A DNA stretch of 64,000 nt from Desnuesiella massiliensis (lineage in GTDB: Bacteria > Bacillota > Clostridia > Clostridiales > Clostridiaceae): the NCBI RefSeq assembly GCF_001403615.1, contig NZ_LN879457.1:868001-932000 (forward strand), in the 5' to 3' direction. Under the pieces are notes generated by a model. That model had not been told where the DNA came from. It did no database searches and saw nothing but the letters and a program-made list of their open reading frames with translations. Below, piece after piece: positions 43,554-51,810 of the stretch. Every line of letters begins with the position of its first letter. Position 1 is the stretch's first letter. A program made the position numbers and the translations under genes.

Positions 43554-44490
43554 GAACATACTAGAAGTTCAGGATTTAAAAAAATATTTTCCTCTTAGTG
43601 GTAAACAAGTAAAGGCTGTGGATGGAGTATCCTTTTCATTAGAAGAAGGCACTACCTTAGGTATAGTTGGAGAGAGCGGAAGCGGAAAGTCCACCATTGC
43701 TAGGCTTATTTTGAAATTGATAGAACCTACCTCAGGTAAGGTAGATTTTTTAGGAGAATCCCTATATGACTTGCCACAGAAGGAATTGAGAACCTTAAGA
43801 AGCAATATGCAAATGATATTCCAAAACCCATATCTTTCTTTATTTCCTCATTTATCCATAGGTGATAATATAGAGCAGCCATTTATAATAAATAGACTAG
43901 GTAATGATTCAGTAAGAAGAGAAAAAGTTTTAGAACTCATGGATCTTGTAGGGGTTTCAAAGGATTACTATCATGCTTTTCCTCATGAGTTAAGTGGAGG
44001 TCAGCAGCAAAGGGTAGGTATTGCAAGAGCATTAGCTCTAAATCCTAAGTTAATCATCTGTGATGAGCCTGTATCTAGTCTTGATGTATCTATTCAAGCT
44101 CAAATCTTAAATCTTTTAGAAAAGTTACAAAAGGATAGAAACCTAAGCTATATTTTTATAGCTCACAACTTAGCGGTAGTAGAGCATATAAGTAAAAAAG
44201 TAGCGGTAATGTATCTAGGAAAATTTGTAGAATGTGCAGACACTGCGGAGCTTTATAATAATCCTTTACATCCTTATACAAAAGCCTTATTAGAAGCGGT
44301 GCCATCTTTGGAAGCAGATGGAGGTAAAGCTTTTGAAGCTATATATGGAGAAATACCTTCTCCGCTAAATCCACCTAAGGGGTGTAGGTTTTGTACAAGA
44401 TGTAAATATGCTAAGCCAGAGTGCTTAAGTGTGGAACCAGAATATAGAGAAGTTAATCCAGGGCATTTTGTGGCTTGTCATTTAGTTTAA
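43546..44490 (+). CDS. Opp/Dpp-type ABC ATPase, DppF/OppF subunit
   Basis: A 314-residue ATPase. Walker A is GESGSGKST, the Q-loop is IFQNPYLSLFPH, the signature is LSGGQQQRVGIARA, Walker B is LIICDEPVSSLD, and the switch His is in FIAHNLAV. The tail GEIPSPLNPPKGCRFCTRCKYA is that of OppF. With the preceding gene it forms the heterodimeric motor of the importer. A weak terminator follows. Confidence 0.92.
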   Translation: MHKNILEVQDLKKYFPLSGKQVKAVDGVSFSLEEGTTLGIVGESGSGKSTIARLILKLIEPTSGKVDFLGESLYDLPQKELRTLRSNMQMIFQNPYLSLFPHLSIGDNIEQPFIINRLGNDSVRREKVLELMDLVGVSKDYYHAFPHELSGGQQQRVGIARALALNPKLIICDEPVSSLDVSIQAQILNLLEKLQKDRNLSYIFIAHNLAVVEHISKKVAVMYLGKFVECADTAELYNNPLHPYTKALLEAVPSLEADGGKAFEAIYGEIPSPLNPPKGCRFCTRCKYAKPECLSVEPEYREVNPGHFVACHLV

Positions 44491-44508
44491 TTTGTAATGA
44501 TGTATGAA

Positions 44509-44535
44509 GAAAATTTGCTGAATAAGCATTTTTTC
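44509..44535 (+). terminator. Weak terminator after the transporter operon
   Basis: GAAAATTTGCT pairs imperfectly with AGCATTTTTTC around GAATA, ending in six T residues. Some readthrough into the DUF4855 gene is possible. Confidence 0.45.
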
Positions 44536-44648
44536 TTTGTACATAAGTTGCAAAAATTTAAGAAATATACTTAGATTTTTATTGAAAGTTATATATATTA
44601 ATAAAATACAGAATATTCTTTAAAATTTTTACTAAAAGGAGAGAAATT

Positions 44649-47147
44649 ATGAAATTTAATAAAAAGAAAATATCTGTTTTTTTAAGTACTGTTTTTATAT
44701 TATCTTTACTTCTGTCAAATGCCACAAGGATTAATGCAGCTACCTTAGAAAATTTAGCTCTGGGAAAATCTGTTGCCATAAATGATGATAATTTGATTTA
44801 TGACAATTTAGTACCTATTGCTAATGCTGGTACTGCTAAGGATAAGGCTTCCATGCTTACAGATGGAGTGTTTGGTGATATATATGATTGGACTAATGCA
44901 AATGCATGGTTTAAATTCCATAGGGGCATGAGCAGAGACGTAGTGGTTGACTTAGGAGAAGTAAATACTGTAAATAGTATCTCTATGGGAATGGGGCAAT
45001 CTTCTTCCGTAGGAATATATCCTTCTAGATGGATGAAAGTATACGTTTCCAATGATGGGGTAGATTACAAATATTTAGGAAAGGCTGTTCCAGATTACCC
45101 AACCTATGCGGAGAATATTCCAGTTACTAAGGCAGATGGAACTGCTACAGCTAACGGCATTCAAAGAAAAGTTTTAAAGATGGATAAACTGTCAGATGGA
45201 AAGGCTATGAACATACAAGCTAGATATGTTAAGGTAACATTCTTAGTTTGGCCTTGGGTATTTGCTGATGAAATAGAGGTATTAGGACAAAAGGGAATTG
45301 CTAATGGGGCCGTTATTCCACAAGGAATAAAAGATGATAATAATTGGGATATAAATGAGTTTCCAGCTGCAGATAGCAAGGAAGCTGCACAATTAAAAGA
45401 TCAGTTTTTATTTTACACAGGAAAGTACAGCAACCCTGATTTAACAAATTGGACTAAAGATAGAGTAGAAACTGTACTAGGCTATAAAGATATTAATGGA
45501 GATATTAAGGATTGGCAATTTACAGAATTATTAGTTCTGCCTACTACGGCAGCAGTTACACCATCCAATCAAGCAAATTCTGCTAAACGCTGGGTAACAA
45601 AAGGTGATTTAAATTCCTTTTTAGACTTTATATTTACTGAAGATGAAACTCAATTATCCGCTATAAATAAAGTGGCTGGGGAATTAAATAAAAAGTTTAA
45701 AACTGATAAAAAGATAGATATAACCATAGCTATTCCATTTATTGAAAAAAGTTCAAACTTTGGAGATATAAAAGGAGATGGCAGTGTATTAAGCTTAGAT
45801 CCTAAGGATTTTGCTTCCTTTGTGAAGGATCCGGATTCCATGGAAGGCAAGGTAAAAATGTCTGAAATGGCTATAGAAAATAGGATAGCGGCTACAAAAT
45901 GGTATATCAATGAAGTTGAAAAAAGATTTAAAGAAGCAGGTTATAAGAACTTGAATCTTCATGGTTATTACTGGTTTGCAGAATTGGTAGAAGGTGGTCA
46001 AGGCTATGAAGAGACTATAATGGCTACTTCACAATATTTAAAAGATGCAGGAAGATATTTCACATGGATTCCATATCAAGGACCTCATTCTGCTCTTATT
46101 TGGAAGGAACTAGGCTTCTCTACTATGTCTCTTCAATATGGCTATGCCTTTACACAACAAGATAAAAAGAGAATTGATGAAGTAGTTGAGCTAGCTAAAA
46201 AGGTTGGAGCTTCTGTGGAGATAGAATATGATAATTATGCTACTCTAGCTAAGTATTTAAATGCAGGAGTAAGATTAGGCTATATGAAGGATACCTACCA
46301 CACTTATTACTATGGTGGATCCCTAGGTATAATAGGAGCTGCTAATCAATATAATACAGAAAACAATAAGACTCCAGATCCTTGGTCTCCGCTTATAAGA
46401 AATGTTTATGACAGGACTTATGAGTTTATGAAGGGAACCTATAAATTAAGATATGTTTCAAGAGCCTTTAACAATATTGCGGATAAGAATAAAATGACTT
46501 CTACAGTATCACTATTGTTAGCAGATAATTTTGTAGAAGGTAATATGACCTTATTATATGATCCACAAAAGGAAGTTTTAAAGGATATGACCTTAGGTGC
46601 TTCCATGGCTAATATAGGCACTGTTACAGTAACTACTTCCGATAAGATAGTAACTATAAATGCAGATGGAACTAAAAAAGAAGTAATTCCTGAGGATAAG
46701 AGTCAGCTTTCAAAGCCTGGCACTATAAATATAAAATTTAATATTTTAGATGCTAAGAATGCTTTAAATGGAGAAGCAAAAAAAGTTGGACAATATATAG
46801 ACCCTAACGCTAATAAATCTGATATAGTTAATTTTGTATTCTCTAAAGCTGAGGGTGTTAAGGATTTAGACATACCTGCATACCCCTTTGTAATAGATAG
46901 GGAAGGAAAAGTAATAGACAAAGATGGATTAGAGTATTTAAACTGGAGTGAAAGTTCAATAATACCAGGCTCTTTAGAAGAGAAGATAGTTGAAGCAGTT
47001 ATGGCTGTAAGGCAAGCAGGAGCTACTGAATCAAAGGTGGATATAGATAAAGCCTTAGAACTTATTAATAAGTTACCAGAAAGTCAAAACAAGAAAGATT
47101 TCTCAGAGAGAATTAAAGCTATAACACATAAAAAGAAAAACAAATAA
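44649..47147 (+). CDS. Secreted DUF4855 protein with discoidin-like N-terminal domain
   Basis: An 832-residue exported protein. The signal peptide is about 1-30 (helix then ATRINAA). Residues about 32-210 look like an F5/8 type C (discoidin/CBM32-like) domain (ALGKSVAINDD, SRDVVVDLGEVNTVNSIS, ARYVKVTFLVWPWVFADEIEV). Residues about 215-600 match DUF4855, a barrel-like domain with LNLHGYYWFAELVEGG, YFTWIPYQG and VEIEYDN. The final 230 residues are not recognised. It probably binds or cuts an extracellular polysaccharide and supplies oligosaccharides to the importer. Hydrolase activity is inference; acidic residues in EIEYD and FAELVEGG are candidates. Confidence 0.78.
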   Translation: MKFNKKKISVFLSTVFILSLLLSNATRINAATLENLALGKSVAINDDNLIYDNLVPIANAGTAKDKASMLTDGVFGDIYDWTNANAWFKFHRGMSRDVVVDLGEVNTVNSISMGMGQSSSVGIYPSRWMKVYVSNDGVDYKYLGKAVPDYPTYAENIPVTKADGTATANGIQRKVLKMDKLSDGKAMNIQARYVKVTFLVWPWVFADEIEVLGQKGIANGAVIPQGIKDDNNWDINEFPAADSKEAAQLKDQFLFYTGKYSNPDLTNWTKDRVETVLGYKDINGDIKDWQFTELLVLPTTAAVTPSNQANSAKRWVTKGDLNSFLDFIFTEDETQLSAINKVAGELNKKFKTDKKIDITIAIPFIEKSSNFGDIKGDGSVLSLDPKDFASFVKDPDSMEGKVKMSEMAIENRIAATKWYINEVEKRFKEAGYKNLNLHGYYWFAELVEGGQGYEETIMATSQYLKDAGRYFTWIPYQGPHSALIWKELGFSTMSLQYGYAFTQQDKKRIDEVVELAKKVGASVEIEYDNYATLAKYLNAGVRLGYMKDTYHTYYYGGSLGIIGAANQYNTENNKTPDPWSPLIRNVYDRTYEFMKGTYKLRYVSRAFNNIADKNKMTSTVSLLLADNFVEGNMTLLYDPQKEVLKDMTLGASMANIGTVTVTTSDKIVTINADGTKKEVIPEDKSQLSKPGTINIKFNILDAKNALNGEAKKVGQYIDPNANKSDIVNFVFSKAEGVKDLDIPAYPFVIDREGKVIDKDGLEYLNWSESSIIPGSLEEKIVEAVMAVRQAGATESKVDIDKALELINKLPESQNKKDFSERIKAITHKKKNK

Positions 47148-47199
47148 AAATAAGGATTTATCACAAGCATAATAGTTTGTGATAAATCCTTATTTATTT
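47148..47199 (+). terminator. Strong terminator after the DUF4855 gene
   Basis: AAATAAGGATTTATCACAA and TTGTGATAAATCCTTATTT pair perfectly over 19 bases around a 10-base loop, and TATTTTT follows. It starts directly after the stop codon. Confidence 0.85.
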
Positions 47200-47437
47200 T
47201 TGAAATATATACACTTTCTGATATAAATAGTATTGGATAACCTAAGGAAAAAGCACTAAACGCAGCATAAGAAGCACCATATCATCCCAAACTAGATATG
47301 AGTCTATAGAATAGAGGTATTAAGAAATAAAATACAAAAATGAAAAAATAATCTTTATTTTATCAATTTTTTATGGTAGTATATTGAATGTAAACCAATA
47401 TATTTACAAAATGTTCATTAATTTTACATAAAGTCCA

Positions 47438-47520
47438 TAGATAATAGCAAATTTATCGAAAGATAAAGACGCAAAGCTGCGGGTCTAAGGAAATATTCTA
47501 TGACAGCCGGGTCGCCTAAA
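47438..47520 (+). ncRNA. c-di-GMP-I riboswitch aptamer (GEMM-I)
   Basis: The conserved aptamer parts appear in order: AGCAAA, a stem TTTATC/GATAAA closed by a GAAA tetraloop, GACGCAAAGC, GGGTCTAAGG, a variable stem, and GACAGCCGGGTCGCC. These match the GEMM-I family, in which the tetraloop docks onto its receptor and c-di-GMP sits between the two helices. The next likely coding start is 47845, so the leader would be over 300 bases, or an earlier target gene has been lost. I cannot locate a convincing terminator or expression platform. Confidence 0.85.
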
Positions 47521-47844
47521 TGTGATTTTTTTCATTTCGCGCCTTGACATATCTATGTTCATTTATGGTATCTACTGCCTTAATCAGGCACAAACACAAA
47601 AAACTATTAAATACAAAAATAAAATTAAGTATATTTGAACCGTTGTCAACATTATGGCAAGCTTTTTTAAAGTTAACCGTTTTTAGTACATACATTGCAA
47701 AAGTTATAATACATTTTGAACTCATAAATATTCTAGAGTCAAACCCATTAAGCATGGAGGTGTAGGTGTACAAAGATATAATGTAAGAACTTTAATGCAA
47801 GGTATATATATATCAAATATTTTTTAAAAGGGGAGATTTAGGGA
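47521..47844 (+). other. Leader/intergenic stretch between the aptamer and the zinc-ribbon/TPR gene
   Basis: A stretch of 324 bases with no convincing gene. It holds a possible promoter-like TTGACA near 47545 and a small hairpin TGCCT-TAATC-AGGCA near 47577. There is also a ribosome-site-like GGAGGTGTAGGTG near 47756-47769 leading only to a six-codon frame. Two frames of 73 and 85 codons on opposite strands overlap each other and look non-coding. It may be the riboswitch leader or the remains of a lost gene. Confidence 0.4.
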
Positions 47845-48972
47845 ATGGGTCTGAAATTTAAACAAGAAAATGACACTGAAAATTTATCAGGAAGCTCAGA
47901 AATGGAAGAGGATATTTTGCATGAAAATGATGAACCAATAAACGACACCTTTTGGGGTTGTAAAGGTTGTGGAAGTTTATGCGTGGAGGAAGGGTACAAG
48001 TTAAAATTATGTAAGGAATGTAGGGACAATCTTTCTAAAAGACCAATTCCTATACATATTAAGGTAATTTCACTGATTCTTATTGCAATTATTATTTTTT
48101 CTTTATCAAAATTTCCTCGTAGTATTAGCATTGGCGTAGAATATGAAAGGGGAGTACAGGCTGAAGAAGCTTCAAAGTATCTTACTGCCATGAAACATTA
48201 TGAAAATGTTGCGAAAGAATACCCACAATCCGATAAAGCACTAGTAAGGCTATATGTATCCTATTACTATTGTGGGAGAATTGATGAAGCCTATGAAGTT
48301 TATGACAAGATTGCGGGCGATTCTCCTTCTACTAAAAAAATGGACAAAGGGCTAGTTCAAGAGGTTAATGAAATAACCAGTAAACTAGATAGATATTATA
48401 GTCCAAGCAAGGAAGTATATGATAAATTAAAGGACCAGAAGAATGCTAAGATAGAGGATATTATAAATATCTTAAAGCCTATCGTAGACAAAAATCCTAA
48501 TGAGGTTTATGCTGCCTATTACCTTGCAAATTTATATTTTGATATGAAAGATTATACTAAAGCAAGTCAAGTTTTATCTAGAGTTATCTCTAAATATCCT
48601 GATTTTAATGCTGCTTCTTTGTTTCAAGCAGCTACATATAGAGAGTTAGGAAAATATGATGAGGCAGTAGAGTATTGTAATGATGCTCTTAACAATAACG
48701 TTGAAGATATAGGTGCTTATATAACCTTGTCTAAAATTGAGCTTAAAAGAAGGAATAATGCTAAAGGGCTTGAATATGCTAAGGTTGCTTATGAAATGGA
48801 TAAAGAGGATCCTATTGTGGTAGCAAATCTTGCTTTGGCATATCATTTTAATAATCTACTTAGCGAAAGAGACAAGTACTATAAAATTTATCAAGACTCA
48901 GGGATAAATGATAAATATACGGATAATTTCTTAAAATCAATTTTTGATGGTTCTTTGCAATGGCAAAAGTAA
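47845..48972 (+). CDS. Zinc-ribbon, single-TM, TPR protein
   Basis: A 375-residue protein. An acidic N-terminus leads to a zinc-ribbon-like segment (about 38-63: GCKGCGSLC then LCKEC), one membrane helix (about 72-92), and then TPR repeats (about 100-360; for example YLTAMKHYENVAKEYPQS, ASQVLSRVISKYPDF, YDEAVEYCNDALNNN). The ribbon should be cytoplasmic and the TPR domain outside, or the reverse. It probably acts as a scaffold. It lies 27 bases before an HEXXH membrane protein and may be under the c-di-GMP aptamer. No named family is recognised. Confidence 0.7.
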   Translation: MGLKFKQENDTENLSGSSEMEEDILHENDEPINDTFWGCKGCGSLCVEEGYKLKLCKECRDNLSKRPIPIHIKVISLILIAIIIFSLSKFPRSISIGVEYERGVQAEEASKYLTAMKHYENVAKEYPQSDKALVRLYVSYYYCGRIDEAYEVYDKIAGDSPSTKKMDKGLVQEVNEITSKLDRYYSPSKEVYDKLKDQKNAKIEDIINILKPIVDKNPNEVYAAYYLANLYFDMKDYTKASQVLSRVISKYPDFNAASLFQAATYRELGKYDEAVEYCNDALNNNVEDIGAYITLSKIELKRRNNAKGLEYAKVAYEMDKEDPIVVANLALAYHFNNLLSERDKYYKIYQDSGINDKYTDNFLKSIFDGSLQWQK

Positions 48973-48999
48973 ATATAGGACTGGAAGGAGAATAAATCA

Positions 49000-49542
49000 A
49001 TGCTTATACCTGGTTTTATTATATCAATAATAACTTTTCCTGGGGTAATAGTCCATGAAATTGCACACCAATTATTTTGTAGAATATGTAGGGTTGCAGT
49101 TCTGGATGTATGCTACTTTAGGTTTGGTAATCCTGCGGGTTATGTAGTACATGAACATCCTAAAAGCTCATATCAGCATATCTTAATAGGAATAGGACCC
49201 TTTTTTATAAATACTATTGTGGGTGCCTTAATAGCTCTTCCGGCAGCAGTACCAATATTGAGCTTTGGTCATAAGCTTGGGGGCAGTAATATTATAGATT
49301 ATGTACTCATTTGGTTAGGAGTTTCAGTGGCAATGCACTCATTTCCAAGCACTGGAGATGCAAAGAGTCTTTGGAAAACAGTGAAGGATAAAGAGACTCC
49401 CATAATAGCAAAGTTATTTATTGCACCTATTGTGCTTTTAATATATATTGGTGCTCTGGGCTCTGTAGTATGGCTAGACTTAATCTATGGAGTGGCAGTT
49501 GCAACTTTTATACCTAATTTAATTATTAATATATTGGCATAA
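49000..49542 (+). CDS. Membrane metallopeptidase-like protein with HEIAH motif
   Basis: A 180-residue membrane protein with about four helices. The first helix carries PGVIVHEIAHQLFCR, with the HExxH zinc motif at residues 19-23. A GDAKSLW segment near the middle may supply the third ligand (Asp), as in site-2/M50-like or DUF3267-type proteases. A Cys-containing FCRICRVAVLDVCYF stretch follows the motif. It is the likely partner of the zinc-ribbon/TPR protein. Proteolysis is predicted only from the motif; the substrate is unknown. Confidence 0.7.
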   Translation: MLIPGFIISIITFPGVIVHEIAHQLFCRICRVAVLDVCYFRFGNPAGYVVHEHPKSSYQHILIGIGPFFINTIVGALIALPAAVPILSFGHKLGGSNIIDYVLIWLGVSVAMHSFPSTGDAKSLWKTVKDKETPIIAKLFIAPIVLLIYIGALGSVVWLDLIYGVAVATFIPNLIINILA

Positions 49543-49550
49543 TTATATGA

Positions 49551-49592
49551 AATGGTAGTAATGGTGAAAGCTGTTACTACCATTACTTTTTA
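49551..49592 (+). terminator. Terminator after the HEXXH membrane protein gene
   Basis: AATGGTAGTAA and TTACTACCATT form an 11-base perfect stem around a 12-base loop, followed by ACTTTTTAG. Confidence 0.75.
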
Positions 49593-49769
49593 GCTATAAT
49601 TTTATACTCTAATAGATTATGAAAGATAATAAGAATATAATCATATAATCCCTTTGTATAAAAAGTATAATTATTTGTAATATAGTCAAATGAAAGAGCG
49701 ATAAATTATTATAAAATATAATTGAGGAAAAAAGATTAACAATATAATTTGAAGAGGTGTGAGGTATAA

Positions 49770-50636
49770 GTGAAAGTATCAGTATTAAGTTTAATATTTA
49801 GTGAAAGATCCTTAGAAGAAGCAATGAAATTAGCAAAGGAAATAGGCTTTGATGGCATAGAGCTTATGGGAAGAGAGCCCCATATTTCAGCGGACACTAC
49901 CTTAGAAAGAGCTAAAGAAATAAGAAGTATGCTAGATAGCTATGGATTAGAAATACCAGCTATAGCTTCTTATGTAGGAGAATTTTCTACAGCTTCAGAT
50001 AGTGAATGTGTTAAATCTTTAGAGTCTCTAGAAAAATATTTAGACATAATGGATGTTTTAAAATGTGATTTAATCAGAGTTGGCTGCGGTGGACCTAATT
50101 CATTTTTATCTCAAAACTTTCATTATGAAAAAGCACTATATTGGATGGAAAAATGCGCTGTATTAGCTGGACAATACAATAAAAAAATCGCTATGGAAAT
50201 ACATAATGGCAGCTTAATAGAAACCGTAGAATCTGCAAACAAGTTTGTAAAGGATTTAAACAAGGATAATGTAGGATTAATACATGATGCTGGCAATATG
50301 TATATAACTGATACAGACTATGGTATAAAATCTGTGCAGATATTAGGAAATAAGATATTCCATGTGCATGTGAAGGATGAAATGAGAGTCAACGATGATA
50401 CATTACCAGGAAGTTTTCATGCAAGAACTATTTATGGAGATGAGATTTTTCAACATAAACTTTTAGGACAAGGTGCTGTAGATCATGTTCCTCTATTTAA
50501 GGCATTGATAAAATCAGGCTATAATGGGTTCTTATCTTGTGAATGCCATGCTAGCTTAGAGGATGTTGAAAGAGCCAAGTATGATTTGCAGGAGATTAAA
50601 AAGCAAATTGAAATAGCAAAAGAAGCTTTAAAATAA
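49770..50636 (+). CDS. Sugar phosphate isomerase/epimerase-like TIM barrel, 1
   Basis: A 288-residue member of the xylose-isomerase-like TIM-barrel superfamily. It keeps a likely metal set: Glu in KKIAMEIHNG, Asp in LIHDAGNMY, His in FHVHVKDEM and Glu in LSCECHA. Such proteins act as sugar epimerases, isomerases or, in newer work, lyases of keto-glycosides. It opens the second glycan block and is followed by the AraC gene. The start is GTG, with GAGGTATAA upstream. Confidence 0.82.
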   Translation: MKVSVLSLIFSERSLEEAMKLAKEIGFDGIELMGREPHISADTTLERAKEIRSMLDSYGLEIPAIASYVGEFSTASDSECVKSLESLEKYLDIMDVLKCDLIRVGCGGPNSFLSQNFHYEKALYWMEKCAVLAGQYNKKIAMEIHNGSLIETVESANKFVKDLNKDNVGLIHDAGNMYITDTDYGIKSVQILGNKIFHVHVKDEMRVNDDTLPGSFHARTIYGDEIFQHKLLGQGAVDHVPLFKALIKSGYNGFLSCECHASLEDVERAKYDLQEIKKQIEIAKEALK

Positions 50637-50652
50637 GCTATGGAGAACGGTG

Positions 50653-51570
50653 ATGAATATGAAAGGTGATGCTTTTGAAATAAAAAATATTATTTTATTC
50701 GACTCTGAAAGTAATTTCTCTAAGTCCATACCTTTTAAAATTTATGAGTCAGAGGGGAATGTATCTGGTGAGATAGACCATACCCATGATTATATGCAAA
50801 TTTGGTATATATGTAGAGGAGTTTGTAATCACTGGATAAATAATGTGGAGTACAAAATGGTAAGAGGAGATCTATTTATTCTTCCTCCCTATGTAGTTCA
50901 TAAGGTAAAGCCTATTGAAGGAGAAGATATTCACATTATAGGCTGTGAATTTTCTGCTAGGTTCTTTGATGAAAGATTTAATGACTTTAACAAGAGTAAA
51001 GAGCTCTTTGACTTTGCTTATCTAGAACCTTTCCTAGTATCTGAAGATATGGTAAAGCCTAAACTCAATCTTTCTGCGGAGGCTCAATTAAAGGTAGAAG
51101 AGATAATGAAGGAAATGCTTCAAGAATATAATGGGCAAAATAAATATTATGATATGATCATAAAGGCAGATGTGTTGAAGCTTCTGGCCATATTGTCCAG
51201 AGAATATAGTAATAATACTCCCAGGGAATCGCAAGAGATTTTTGATAAATATAGAAGTGCCATTTTAGATTCTATTAACTACATTCATGATAACTATAAC
51301 GAAGAATTACATTTAGAAGATATATGCAGATATTCCATGATGTCAAAAACTTATTTCTGTTCCATATTCAAAAGCTTAACTGGAAAAACCTTTACTGAAT
51401 ATTTGATACATCTAAGAATTCAAAAGGCGTTGGACATGCTTGTTAAGAGCAATGTACCTATAACAAAAATATGTTACGATGTAGGTTTTAACGATGTTAC
51501 TCACTTTTGTAGAACTTTTAAGAAGATAGTAGGGGTATCACCAAAATATTATAGAAAGGCATCCCTATAA
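50653..51570 (+). CDS. AraC-family transcriptional regulator with cupin-like sensor
   Basis: A 305-residue regulator. The N-terminal cupin-like domain has DHTHDYMQIWYICRG and GDLFILPPYVVHKV, and the C-terminal domain has two helix-turn-helix motifs ending TKICYDVGFNDVTHFCRTFKKIVGVSPKYYR. It most likely activates the surrounding glycan genes in response to a sugar. ATG at 50653 is preceded by TGGAGAACGG; a later ATG at 50659 is also possible. It lies 16 bases after the TIM-barrel gene. Confidence 0.88.
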   Translation: MNMKGDAFEIKNIILFDSESNFSKSIPFKIYESEGNVSGEIDHTHDYMQIWYICRGVCNHWINNVEYKMVRGDLFILPPYVVHKVKPIEGEDIHIIGCEFSARFFDERFNDFNKSKELFDFAYLEPFLVSEDMVKPKLNLSAEAQLKVEEIMKEMLQEYNGQNKYYDMIIKADVLKLLAILSREYSNNTPRESQEIFDKYRSAILDSINYIHDNYNEELHLEDICRYSMMSKTYFCSIFKSLTGKTFTEYLIHLRIQKALDMLVKSNVPITKICYDVGFNDVTHFCRTFKKIVGVSPKYYRKASL

Positions 51571-51579
51571 ATTATTAAA

Positions 51580-51739
51580 AGGCATCGTAAAAAAAATAAA
51601 TAGTCAAAGATGCGAAGTATATTTTGCGTAAGACAAGGACACAGGTTCCATTAATAGTGGGGCTATTAGTGGGTTCTGTGGACGCAGTATTACGCAAAAT
51701 AGACGAGTAGACTGACTAGTTATTTTTTTGGAGATGCCT
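51580..51739. mobile_element. MITE-like palindromic element, copy B (full length)
   Basis: AGGCATC at 51580 pairs with GATGCCT at 51733. Inside it, AAAAAAATAAATAGTCA pairs with TGACTAGTTATTTTTTT, TATTTTGCGTAA with TTACGCAAAATA, and ACAGGTTCCATTAATAG with CTATTAGTGGGTTCTGT. The 160 bases therefore fold as one very long hairpin. The ends match copy A (40567-40631). It contains no gene, and no clear target-site duplication is visible. Confidence 0.6.
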
Positions 51740-51810
51740 AAAACAAAAATCAGGAGGCATAAAAATTAATAATCTTTATGTGACTCCAGAAAATTACAGG
51801 AGGGCTAAAA

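Noticed and set aside
47516..47773. Overlapping frames of 85 (minus) and 73 (plus) codons downstream of the c-di-GMP aptamer
   Set aside because: They overlap on opposite strands, have no ribosome site and match no family I can recognise. A decayed gene is possible but not supported.
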